A stretch of DNA of 5,230 nt, taken from contig JBEPXC010000267.1 in NCBI GenBank assembly GCA_041642035.1, positions 1 to 5,230 of the forward strand, written 5' to 3'. The notes beneath the pieces were generated by a model, which saw nothing but the letters and a program-made list of their open reading frames with translations, did no database searches and was not told the origin of the DNA. Positions 1 to 5,230 of this stretch are shown here, piece by piece (position 1 is the stretch's first letter; every line of letters begins with the position of its first letter). Source of the DNA: SKVR01 sp041642035 (GTDB taxonomy: Bacteria; Bacteroidota; Bacteroidia; Bacteroidales; UBA7960). Made by a program: the position numbers and the translations under genes.

Positions 1-293
1 ACATTTCATCTGTGCCTGTCAACATCGAAGAAAATGGGGCACCAAATATTTCAGTATATCCTAATCCTGTAGCGGACAATCAAGTTTTCATTCAAGTAGA
101 AAACCTGAATTCCGGTGAAGCATTAATACAAGTTTTAACGGTTTCAGGTGTTATGCTAGATGAGCTGAGTGTGCACAGTTCGGGAAGATACAAAATAGAG
201 TTTGATTACCCTGAAGGTATCTACATGATTAAACTTATACAGGAAGGATCAACCTCTTTGTTTAGGGTGATACAATCGGGTAGTGATAATTAG
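1..293 (+). CDS. T9SS cargo protein, C-terminal sorting domain (5' end outside window)
   Basis: The reading frame is open from the window edge (first full codon at base 3) to the TAG at 291-293, so this is the last ~96 codons of a longer gene. The GTG at 12 is not a credible start because the frame continues upstream of it. The visible part matches a type A T9SS C-terminal domain (TIGR04183 type): a VYPNPV motif near its start, alternating beta-strand residues, a central VSG turn, then P-E-G-I-Y followed by strand residues (IKLIQ) and a final LFRVIQ strand. In this family the domain directs a protein already in the periplasm through the outer membrane, after which it is removed and the cargo is released or anchored to the cell surface. 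A short SGSDN tail follows the last strand. The catalytic or binding part lies outside the window, so the cargo's function cannot be told. Confidence 0.88.
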   Translation, partial: ISSVPVNIEENGAPNISVYPNPVADNQVFIQVENLNSGEALIQVLTVSGVMLDELSVHSSGRYKIEFDYPEGIYMIKLIQEGSTSLFRVIQSGSDN

Positions 294-320
294 AACTCCC
301 CCAACATGTAGTAATTAAAG

Positions 321-335
321 TGGTCTGCAAGACCA
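321..335 (+). terminator. small hairpin after the T9SS cargo gene, possible weak terminator
   Basis: TGGTCT and AGACCA form a perfect 6-bp stem around a 3-base loop (GCA), starting 28 bases after the stop codon of the first gene. No T-run follows, so it is not a standard intrinsic terminator. It may only stabilise the 3' end of the message or be chance. Confidence 0.25.
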
Positions 336-347
336 GCTGTCCTGTTG

Positions 348-355
348 TAACTTTG
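348..355 (+). promoter_or_regulatory. candidate Bacteroidota -7 promoter box for the serine hydrolase gene
   Basis: TAACTTTG is an exact match to the phylum's -7 consensus TAnnTTTG, lies between two genes on the right strand, and leaves a leader of roughly 90 bases before the ATG at 451. No clear TTG-type -33 element is seen about 20 bases upstream, which lowers confidence. Confidence 0.35.
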
Positions 356-450
356 GTGTAACTTGATAGGAGATGTACCCACAATCGCATGTTATGCCTA
401 TAGAGAATGAATATATGCCATAAATAAGTATAAAATAAAATAATTATAGG

Positions 451-1908
451 ATGGAAAACAGGGAAACCTTTACCGTATTAATTGTTTTACTTATCTTTTC
501 ATGCAGCTGTAAAGAATCAAAAATAAGTACAGATATTGAGGCAGATATTCTTAATGGTTTAAGACCAGCTGTCTATCTGCCGAATGAGGAGGTAACCTAT
601 AACATTGAAGATCGCATGAGACATTGGGATGTTCCTGCAGTATCTTTAGTTGTTATTGATAATATGAAAATATCCTATTCCGGTGCTTTCGGGCTTAAAA
701 AAAAGGGCGATACTGTTCCTGTAAACTCTAATACATTGTTTCAAGCAGCTTCAGTGAGCAAACCTGTAGCAGCAGTAGGTGCAATGACACTGTCATATAA
801 AGATGAGCTAAATATTGATATAGATATAAATCAATTATCTACGGGATGGCAATTACCTTATGAAGACTATGAAGGACCTATAACCATAAGACAGATTCTT
901 TCTCATTCTGCAGGGCTAAGTGTTGGAGGTTTTCAAGGATATTTCACAGAAGAAAACTTACCAACGGTATACCAAATTATCGAAGGTAAATCTCCTGCCA
1001 ACTCACCAGCAGTTCGAATTATTGCAGCCCCAGCCACCAGATTTATTTATTCAGGCGGAGGATATCAGATAATGCAAAAAATCATGGAAGATGTTGTAGG
1101 AAAAGATTTTCCAACCATCATGTATGAAAATGTTTTTCACCCTTTGGATATGACAAGCAGTTATTATGCACCCCTAGATTCAACTCGTATAGAAAATGCT
1201 GCCTATGGACACACTGACAATGATTACATTCCCCATCATGCTCCAATACATGTTGAGTCAGCAGCCGGAGGACTTTGGACAACTCCTTCTGATTTAGGTT
1301 TGTTGTTAATAGAATTGATGAAAGCCTATAATAACAAAGAATCTATAATACTAGACTCACTGACACTATCATCAATGATGCAAGCCGTTTTTTGGGATTA
1401 TGGATTGGGTTTCAAAGTAATGGGAGAAGGAAAAGATTTTAGATTTAGTCATGGTGGGGCAACAATAGGTTGGCATAGCCATTTTATGGCCTTTCCAGAA
1501 CGTGGACAGGCTGTTGTAATCATGACTAACGGAACCAATGGGTGGGTCCTTTGGTCTGAAATTGTAAGGTCAGTAGCAGATGCATTAAATTGGCCAAATG
1601 AAAAGCCAAGAATAATAGAGCCTAAACAATTACAAAAGAGTCAAATAAAAGAATACACGGGTACTTATGAAATGAATGGATTGGAAGTTCAAATAAAATC
1701 CGATTCTACATTATTCAGCTTTGAAGGGGGTGGATTAAAATGGGGTTTAATTCCTTCAAAAACAGATACACTGGAAATTGTCGAAATGGTTGGCCAGATA
1801 TTTTTCAAACGAGATGAGAATAACAATATAAAAGGGCTTCATCTTTGGTTTGACGAACCAGACTGGTCTCCTTACAGAGCCTGGGATTTTATAAAAATAA
1901 AAGATTAA
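451..1908 (+). CDS. putative lipoprotein serine hydrolase, beta-lactamase class C / CubicO family (S12)
   Basis: A 485-residue protein. A hydrophobic stretch (about residues 8-17) leads into I-F-S-C, a plausible lipobox with Cys18 as lipidated residue (Cys20 is an alternative), suggesting membrane anchoring outside the cytoplasm. The beta-lactamase fold spans about 45-380. The nucleophile motif is S101-V-S-K104; the second motif is Y200-S-G inside YSGGGY, where classical members have YxN; H334-G-G stands in for KTG; and H152-S-A-G-L is the usual family signature. From about 398 a YTGTYE motif opens a separate beta-rich domain resembling the lipocalin-like C-terminal domain (DUF3471 type) found on many such proteins. 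Family members include D-amino-acid peptidases, esterases and penicillin-binding proteins, so the substrate is unknown and resistance should not be assumed. An in-frame TAA at 436-438 makes ATG 451 the first possible start; no Shine-Dalgarno is present. The gene is visibly AT-richer than the amylase gene downstream. Confidence 0.88.
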   Translation: MENRETFTVLIVLLIFSCSCKESKISTDIEADILNGLRPAVYLPNEEVTYNIEDRMRHWDVPAVSLVVIDNMKISYSGAFGLKKKGDTVPVNSNTLFQAASVSKPVAAVGAMTLSYKDELNIDIDINQLSTGWQLPYEDYEGPITIRQILSHSAGLSVGGFQGYFTEENLPTVYQIIEGKSPANSPAVRIIAAPATRFIYSGGGYQIMQKIMEDVVGKDFPTIMYENVFHPLDMTSSYYAPLDSTRIENAAYGHTDNDYIPHHAPIHVESAAGGLWTTPSDLGLLLIELMKAYNNKESIILDSLTLSSMMQAVFWDYGLGFKVMGEGKDFRFSHGGATIGWHSHFMAFPERGQAVVIMTNGTNGWVLWSEIVRSVADALNWPNEKPRIIEPKQLQKSQIKEYTGTYEMNGLEVQIKSDSTLFSFEGGGLKWGLIPSKTDTLEIVEMVGQIFFKRDENNNIKGLHLWFDEPDWSPYRAWDFIKIKD

Positions 1909-1930
1909 TAAGCCATGTAAAATTTATAAT

Positions 1931-1958
1931 TACATACAGAAATGTGAGTCTGTATGTA
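1931..1958 (+). terminator. 10-bp perfect hairpin after the hydrolase gene, possible terminator
   Basis: TACATACAGA (1931-1940) and TCTGTATGTA (1949-1958) are exact reverse complements around an 8-base loop, starting 22 bases after the hydrolase stop codon. A run of seven T lies at 1974-1980, but 15 bases beyond the stem, and the stem is AT-rich. It therefore departs from a standard intrinsic terminator, although its position fits 3'-end formation. Confidence 0.4.
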
Positions 1959-2014
1959 GCGACGAGGTTACTATTTTTTTGTGGAAATGCAGTAGGATAA
2001 TGAATTATATGTGA

Positions 2015-2038
2015 AAGCGGTAAGATATTTTACCGTTT
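2015..2038 (+). repeat. inverted repeat, 9-bp stem with 6-base loop
   Basis: AAGCGGTAA (2015-2023) pairs with TTACCGTTT (2030-2038): eight Watson-Crick pairs and one G-U pair, around the loop GATATT. The core CGGTAA/TTACCG is perfect. As DNA it could be a dyad operator; as RNA, a hairpin. Nothing shows which. Confidence 0.4.
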
Positions 2039-2075
2039 CGGGAACTTTTGCCATACTGGTTGTAATAAGAGTAAC

Positions 2076-2101
2076 TAAATCAATTGTGATTTATTGATTT
2101 A
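2076..2101. promoter_or_regulatory. 9-bp perfect dyad, candidate operator or hairpin
   Basis: TAAATCAAT (2076-2084) and ATTGATTTA (2093-2101) are exact reverse complements separated by 8 bases. The arms contain only one G/C pair, so an RNA stem would be weak, and a binding site for a dimeric regulator is the more natural reading. It lies about 175 bases upstream of the amylase start. Confidence 0.35.
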
Positions 2102-2105
2102 AGCT

Positions 2106-2206
2106 GCATGTAAAAAGAAGGAGACTATAGGGGAAGAGGTCTGAACCGGGGAAGCCAAAGTGCATTGCATAACTAAACAATACAATAGGATTGGTTGTTT
2201 ACATGC
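2106..2206 (+). repeat. long-range 9-bp inverted repeat enclosing a smaller hairpin
   Basis: GCATGTAAA (2106-2114) is exactly complementary to TTTACATGC (2198-2206), enclosing 83 bases. Within it, AAACAA (2175-2180) with CAAT (2183-2186) can pair with ATTG (2190-2193) and TTGTTT (2195-2200), leaving a 3-base loop and a small internal bulge. The two structures share bases 2198-2200, so they compete at that point. No RNA family is recognised. Confidence 0.3.
2165..2193 (+). promoter_or_regulatory. candidate promoter for the alpha-amylase gene
   Basis: TAGGATTG (2186-2193) matches the Bacteroidota -7 box TAnnTTTG at all fixed positions but one, and a TTG at 2165-2167 lies 18 bases upstream, close to the usual spacing of the -33 element. 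A transcript from here would have a leader of about 75 bases. The box overlaps the small hairpin at 2175-2200. The match is imperfect in an AT-rich region, so this is tentative. Confidence 0.25.
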
Positions 2207-2274
2207 TCCGCCCCGAATACAGTTTAGCTCGTTAAACACAAACGATAGCCTAACAAAACCTTAAACATACCCAT

Positions 2275-3750
2275 ATGTCGACCTATAATGGAGCAATGAT
2301 GCAGTACTTCCACTGGTATACCCCTGCCGATGGTAGTTTGTGGAAACAATTAGCCGAAAATGCCAAATCGCTGGCTGAAGCCGGAATAACAGCTGTTTGG
2401 CTGCCCCCGGCCTATAAAGGTGCATCGGGAGGATATGATGCCGGGTATGGGGTCTATGATCTTTTTGACCTGGGGGAGTTCGACCAGAAAGGATCTGTTC
2501 GCACCCGCTACGGAACACGTGACGAGTTTCTTGCGGGCATAAAAGCCGCACAGCAAGCAGGTCTAGAGGTATATGCCGATGTTGTTTTTAATCATAAGCT
2601 GGGTGCTGATGAACTGGAAGAGTTTAAAGCCACCCCATTCAATCCTCAAAACAGACAGGAAGCTATAGCGGAATTGCAACAAATCAGGGCGTGGACACAT
2701 TTTAATTTCCCGGGACGAAAAGATAAATATTCCAAACTCCATTGGCATTGGTGGCATTTTAATGCTGCCGATTATAACGCGCTGGAAGAAAAAACCGATG
2801 CCGTATACCTGTTTGAGGGGAAAGCATTTGATGAAAGTGTTGACCTGGACAAAGGAAATTTCGATTACCTGATGGGATGCGATCTTGACATGAACAATCC
2901 CGATGTACAAAAAGAACTGTTTTATTGGGGTGAATGGTTTTTGGAAACAACGGGCGTTGATGGTTTTCGTTTTGATGCCGCCAAACATGTGAAATCAGGG
3001 TTTTTCCTGGACTGGCTGAACCATGTTCGCGAACATAGTGGACAAAATCTTTTTGCCGTAGGCGAGTACTGGTCGGGCGAGAGCAAGGCCCTTGAACACT
3101 TTATCAACGTTACCGACGGGAGCATGATGCTTTTTGACGTGGCTCTGCATTACAATTTTGCCCGCGCCAGCAAAGAGGGTAAAGACTTTAACCTGCAGAC
3201 CATCTTTGACGGTACCCTGGTTAAGACTCATCCCACCCATGCCGTAACCCTTGTCAGCAATCATGATACCCAGCCCCTGCAATCGCTCGAATCGGTCGTT
3301 GAGGCCTGGTTCGCACCCCTGGCTTATGCCATGATCCTTTTAAGAAGAGATGGATATCCCTGTGTTTTTGCAGCGGATTACTATGGGGCACATTATAAAG
3401 ATAAAGGCAAAGATGGCAATGAGCATGAGATTTGGATGGATTCTCATCAATGGTTAATAGACCATTTCTTATATGTACGGAAAGAATATGCCCACTGCGA
3501 CCAGTACGATTATTTTGATCATCCAAACTGTATTGGCTGGACCCGAATGGGTAAAAAAGGAGAAAAGCGAGGCATGGCTGTTTTGATCAGCAACGCAGAT
3601 GAAGGCATCAAGTACATGGAAACAGGCTCGCCTGCAACAACCTATGTTGATATCACCAACCATATAGAAGGCACCATAACGACCAACAAGGATGGATGGG
3701 GAGAGTTTCGTTGTCCCGGGGGTTCTGTTTCGGTTTGGGTACCGCAATAA
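2275..3750 (+). CDS. cytoplasmic alpha-amylase, GH13 (subfamily 5 type)
   Basis: A complete 491-residue enzyme hydrolysing internal alpha-1,4 bonds of glycogen, starch or maltodextrins. It resembles E. coli cytoplasmic AmyA (about 495 residues) and the Bacillus liquefying amylases throughout; VWLPPAYKGASGGYD (41-55) is a hallmark stretch. The four GH13 regions are intact: D102-VVFNH, GFRFD234AAKH, GE264YW and SNHD331T. D234 (nucleophile), E264 (acid/base) and D331 correspond to D231, E261 and D328 of B. licheniformis amylase. Calcium ligands N106, D197, D203 and H238 are also kept, while one residue of the second metal cluster appears to be Asn163 instead of Asp. Domain B lies about 107-205, and the C-terminal beta domain from about 400 ends in GGSVSVWV. 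No signal peptide, so it should be cytoplasmic. ATG 2275 is used; Met8 and Met9 are alternatives. No SusC/SusD-like genes or regulator are nearby, and no Shine-Dalgarno is visible. Confidence 0.95.
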   Translation: MSTYNGAMMQYFHWYTPADGSLWKQLAENAKSLAEAGITAVWLPPAYKGASGGYDAGYGVYDLFDLGEFDQKGSVRTRYGTRDEFLAGIKAAQQAGLEVYADVVFNHKLGADELEEFKATPFNPQNRQEAIAELQQIRAWTHFNFPGRKDKYSKLHWHWWHFNAADYNALEEKTDAVYLFEGKAFDESVDLDKGNFDYLMGCDLDMNNPDVQKELFYWGEWFLETTGVDGFRFDAAKHVKSGFFLDWLNHVREHSGQNLFAVGEYWSGESKALEHFINVTDGSMMLFDVALHYNFARASKEGKDFNLQTIFDGTLVKTHPTHAVTLVSNHDTQPLQSLESVVEAWFAPLAYAMILLRRDGYPCVFAADYYGAHYKDKGKDGNEHEIWMDSHQWLIDHFLYVRKEYAHCDQYDYFDHPNCIGWTRMGKKGEKRGMAVLISNADEGIKYMETGSPATTYVDITNHIEGTITTNKDGWGEFRCPGGSVSVWVPQ

Positions 3751-3806
3751 ATAATAGGTTTCGTTATTTGTATTAGTTAATCGGCCACGCTGGCTGGTTA
3801 GCTGGT

Positions 3807-3828
3807 GGGATATTGGGGACGGGATGGG
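3807..3828 (+). promoter_or_regulatory. canonical G-quadruplex motif
   Basis: Four G-runs at 3807-3809, 3815-3818, 3821-3823 and 3826-3828 are separated by loops of 5, 2 and 2 bases, meeting the standard G3+N1-7 rule. It lies 56 bases after the amylase stop and 88 before the reductase start, on the strand shared with their transcripts, so it could fold in RNA as well as DNA. Any function, such as transcription pausing or 3'-end protection, is inference. Confidence 0.45.
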
Positions 3829-3916
3829 ACAATTTGGCGTTGCTATTGAGTGACTGATGTGTTGATTTTGTGTATTTTTACTTTCCTGTTTTTTTATGAA
3901 CGAAAAATAATATATC

Positions 3917-4858
3917 ATGGATAATAACAACCACGGAATCATTCGGCGGGAGTTTATTAAAAGAAGTGCCAGCTATGCTGCGGCAAGCCTGTTTGTGGGG
4001 TTTGGCGGGACCAAACTGTTTGGGGCTTTGAGCCCTGCACATACCAAATCATCGGTTCCAAACGTACTGCTCAACAATGGGCTGCCCATGCCCATGCTTG
4101 GTTTTGGCACCAATACCCTGCATGGGGATGTTTGTGTGCGGAGTGTATCTGATGCCCTATCGGTGGGTTACCGTCTTCTTGATACCGCCCATATTTACCG
4201 TAACGAAGAATTTGTAGGTGAAGGGATAAAGCAAAGTGGCATTCCAAGGGAAGAGTTGTTTGTAACTTCGAAACTCTGGGTTGACGATTCAGGTTACGAG
4301 AGCACGAAAAAAGCCTTTGAAACATCTGTTGCCAAACTGGGGCTGGATTATCTTGATCTGTACCTGATTCACCGGCCCAGGGGTGATGTGAAAGGTACGT
4401 GGTTAGCCATGGAAGAGCTTTATAAAGAAGGCAGGATAAAAGCCATTGGGGTGAGCAATTTTGATCCTACTCAGATAGATGCCTTAATGGAATATGCTAC
4501 GGTAAAACCTGCGGTCAACCAGATTGAGACCCACGTTTTCTTCCAGCAGCCCATTGCTTATGATTTCCTGAAGAAAAATAATATACAGATGGAAGCATGG
4601 TCTCCTTTTGCTGCCGGCAGAAACAAAATTTTTGAAAACGAGACCCTGACGGCTATAGGCGAAAAATATGGTAAGAGCAATGCCCAGGTAAGTTTAAGAT
4701 GGCTTTACCAGCGAGGGATTGTTGCCATTCCCCGTTCATCACAAAAGGTACACATGATTGAAAATCTTGATATTTTTGATTTTGAGCTCGATGCCTCCGA
4801 CATGCAAACCATAGCCACCCTGGATTTGAATACTACTCAGTTTCCGGAATGGGGGTGA
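3917..4858 (+). CDS. Tat-exported aldo/keto reductase (AKR5-like)
   Basis: A 313-residue protein. R10-R-E-F-I-K is a twin-arginine motif, followed by an Ala/Gly-rich hydrophobic stretch (about 17-38) and a possible cleavage site after S-P-A41, so it should be folded in the cytoplasm and exported by Tat. The (beta/alpha)8 domain starts near residue 48. The catalytic tetrad is complete: D89 and Y94 (LLDTAHIY), K119 (TSKLW) and H152 (LIHRP). GVSNF (178-182) and IPRSS (271-275) are family signatures, the latter in the NADP(H)-phosphate binding region. Members reduce aldehydes, ketones or keto-sugars; the closest recognisable group is the 2,5-diketogluconate reductase type, but the substrate is unknown. 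The C-terminus ends at FPEWG without the FFDHRDP-like tail of many relatives. An in-frame TAA at 3908-3910 makes ATG 3917 the first possible start. TATTTTTA at 3873-3880 is a weak -7-like box. A heptamer repeat array begins 17 bases after the stop. Confidence 0.92.
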   Translation: MDNNNHGIIRREFIKRSASYAAASLFVGFGGTKLFGALSPAHTKSSVPNVLLNNGLPMPMLGFGTNTLHGDVCVRSVSDALSVGYRLLDTAHIYRNEEFVGEGIKQSGIPREELFVTSKLWVDDSGYESTKKAFETSVAKLGLDYLDLYLIHRPRGDVKGTWLAMEELYKEGRIKAIGVSNFDPTQIDALMEYATVKPAVNQIETHVFFQQPIAYDFLKKNNIQMEAWSPFAAGRNKIFENETLTAIGEKYGKSNAQVSLRWLYQRGIVAIPRSSQKVHMIENLDIFDFELDASDMQTIATLDLNTTQFPEWG

Positions 4859-4875
4859 GCGTTGGGAGCGTTTGG

Positions 4876-4960
4876 CGGAGCTGGAAGCCCGAGAGTGGAA
4901 GCTGGAAGCAGGAGGCAGGAAGTTGTCAATCGAAGAGCTGGAAGTTCGAAGCTGGAAGCT
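4876..4960 (+). repeat. degenerate 7-bp tandem repeat array, consensus (G/C)GAAG(C/T)T
   Basis: From 4876 the sequence divides into seven-base units: CGGAGCT, GGAAGCC, CGAGAGT, GGAAGCT, GGAAGCA, GGAGGCA, GGAAGTT, a degraded 15-base stretch (4925-4939) that adds one base to the phase, then GGAAGTT, CGAAGCT and GGAAGCT. Five units match the consensus exactly and most others differ at one or two positions. Intergenic GGAAG-type heptamer arrays are, from memory, known in other Bacteroidota genomes; their function is not established. This copy lies wholly between the reductase stop and the transposase remnant, in a region with no gene of its own. Confidence 0.75.
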
Positions 4961-5078
4961 CACATTACCACCAGTCATTACCCATTTCTTTTTAAATTCC
5001 AGTTGATGAGATTACAATACTGACTAATTGGTTTTATATTATTTTTGGCTACATTTGTCTAATGATTTGCAGTGTTGA

Positions 5079-5230
5079 AAGAATGGAGGCGGGATAGGAT
5101 TATCACCCCGCTATCACAAGGTAGATCCTGCAGTTAAAGCTCTTGAGAAAGAGAATGAACGGCTTCGTAAAATTATATCCAACCAAGCCCTGGAGCTTGA
5201 AGTAAAAGAAGAGCTTTTAAAAAAAACGAA
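5079..5230 (+). pseudogene. IS3-family-like transposase OrfA fragment, no start codon, runs off window
   Basis: The frame from 5079 encodes 50 residues typical of the end of an IS3-type OrfA: a basic linker (GLSPRYHK), then the charged leucine-rich coiled coil (KALEKENERLRK, then ISNQALELEVKEELLKK) used for transposase multimerisation. An in-frame TGA lies at 5076-5078, and no ATG, GTG or TTG codon occurs in frame between it and the coiled coil. No frame upstream (about 4970-5080) encodes the helix-turn-helix half expected of OrfA. The copy is therefore probably 5'-truncated or rearranged. A run of eight A (5219-5226) reading A-AAA-AAA in this frame resembles the slippery site for -1 frameshifting into OrfB in this family. 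The right part of the element lies outside the window, so the state of OrfB and the terminal repeats is unknown. Confidence 0.65.

Larger units (their letters stand above)
1909..2274. other. 366-bp gap with no gene, rich in inverted repeats
   Basis: No reading frame of credible length starts here; the ATGs I checked (1942, 2000, 2203 and others) meet stops within about ten codons. The stretch holds at least four inverted repeats with arms of 9-10 bases, listed separately, and a promoter-like box at 2186-2193. It separates an AT-rich gene from a more GC-rich one. I recognise no known riboswitch or tRNA. It could contain the 3' end of the hydrolase transcript plus a structured leader or regulatory region for the amylase gene. 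Confidence 0.6.

Noticed and set aside
329..573. The 13-base sequence AAGACCAGCTGTC occurs at 329-341 and again at 561-573.
   Set aside because: One 13-base match within 5 kb is near chance expectation; the second copy is inside coding sequence of the hydrolase and nothing else flanks either copy.
2272..2282. Overlapping CATATG and GTCGAC at the amylase start, resembling NdeI and SalI cloning sites.
   Set aside because: The flanking sequence on both sides is natural-looking and continuous; two six-base sites together can arise by chance around an ATG.
2563..2988. A 141-codon minus-strand open frame inside the amylase gene.
   Set aside because: It lies fully inside the conserved catalytic domain of the amylase and its translation shows no family features.
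3784..3793. Short hairpin GCCA/TGGC after the amylase gene considered as a terminator.
   Set aside because: Only about four base pairs and no T-run follows.
3896..3910. An ATG at 3896 just upstream of the reductase gene.
   Set aside because: It is followed by a stop codon after four codons and cannot serve as the gene start.
3469..3942. A 157-codon open frame on the minus strand spanning the amylase end, the gap and the reductase start.
   Set aside because: It overlaps two well-supported genes on the other strand, its translation has no recognisable domain, and it is best explained as an antisense shadow.
4739..4978. A 79-codon minus-strand open frame across the reductase end and the heptamer array.
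   Set aside because: Its serine-rich translation comes from the repeat array read backwards; no sign of a real protein.

Overview
The window looks like ordinary chromosomal DNA of a Bacteroidota bacterium. The lifestyle and gene set fit a member of the Marinilabiliales/Prolixibacteraceae or a relative, but that finer placement is a guess. Evidence for the phylum: the first gene ends in a type IX secretion (T9SS) C-terminal sorting domain, which is confined to this phylum; no gene has a recognisable Shine-Dalgarno sequence and start regions are A-rich; and one intergenic region carries an exact match to the Bacteroidota -7 promoter box TAnnTTTG.

Layout, all on the + strand: (1) 1-293, the 3' end of a T9SS cargo protein. 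(2) 451-1908, a putative lipoprotein serine hydrolase of the class C beta-lactamase/CubicO (S12) fold with a C-terminal lipocalin-like domain. (3) 1909-2274, a 366-bp gap without a gene, unusually rich in inverted repeats. (4) 2275-3750, a complete cytoplasmic GH13 alpha-amylase with all catalytic residues intact. (5) 3751-3916, a short gap holding a canonical G-quadruplex motif. (6) 3917-4858, an aldo/keto reductase with a twin-arginine export signal. (7) 4876-4960, a degenerate 7-bp tandem repeat array just after that gene. (8) 5079-5230, a piece of an IS3-type transposase OrfA without a start codon, running off the window.

The genes do not form an obvious pathway. Gaps of 157 to 366 bp separate them, so separate transcription units are more likely than one operon. 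Base composition changes across the 1909-2274 gap: the hydrolase gene is clearly AT-richer than the amylase and reductase genes. The amylase acts on internal alpha-glucans or imported maltodextrins. The first two genes and the reductase encode exported proteins.

I found no convincing new multi-gene system. The parts worth a second look are non-coding: the hairpin cluster before the amylase, the G-quadruplex motif, the heptamer array and the broken transposase end.
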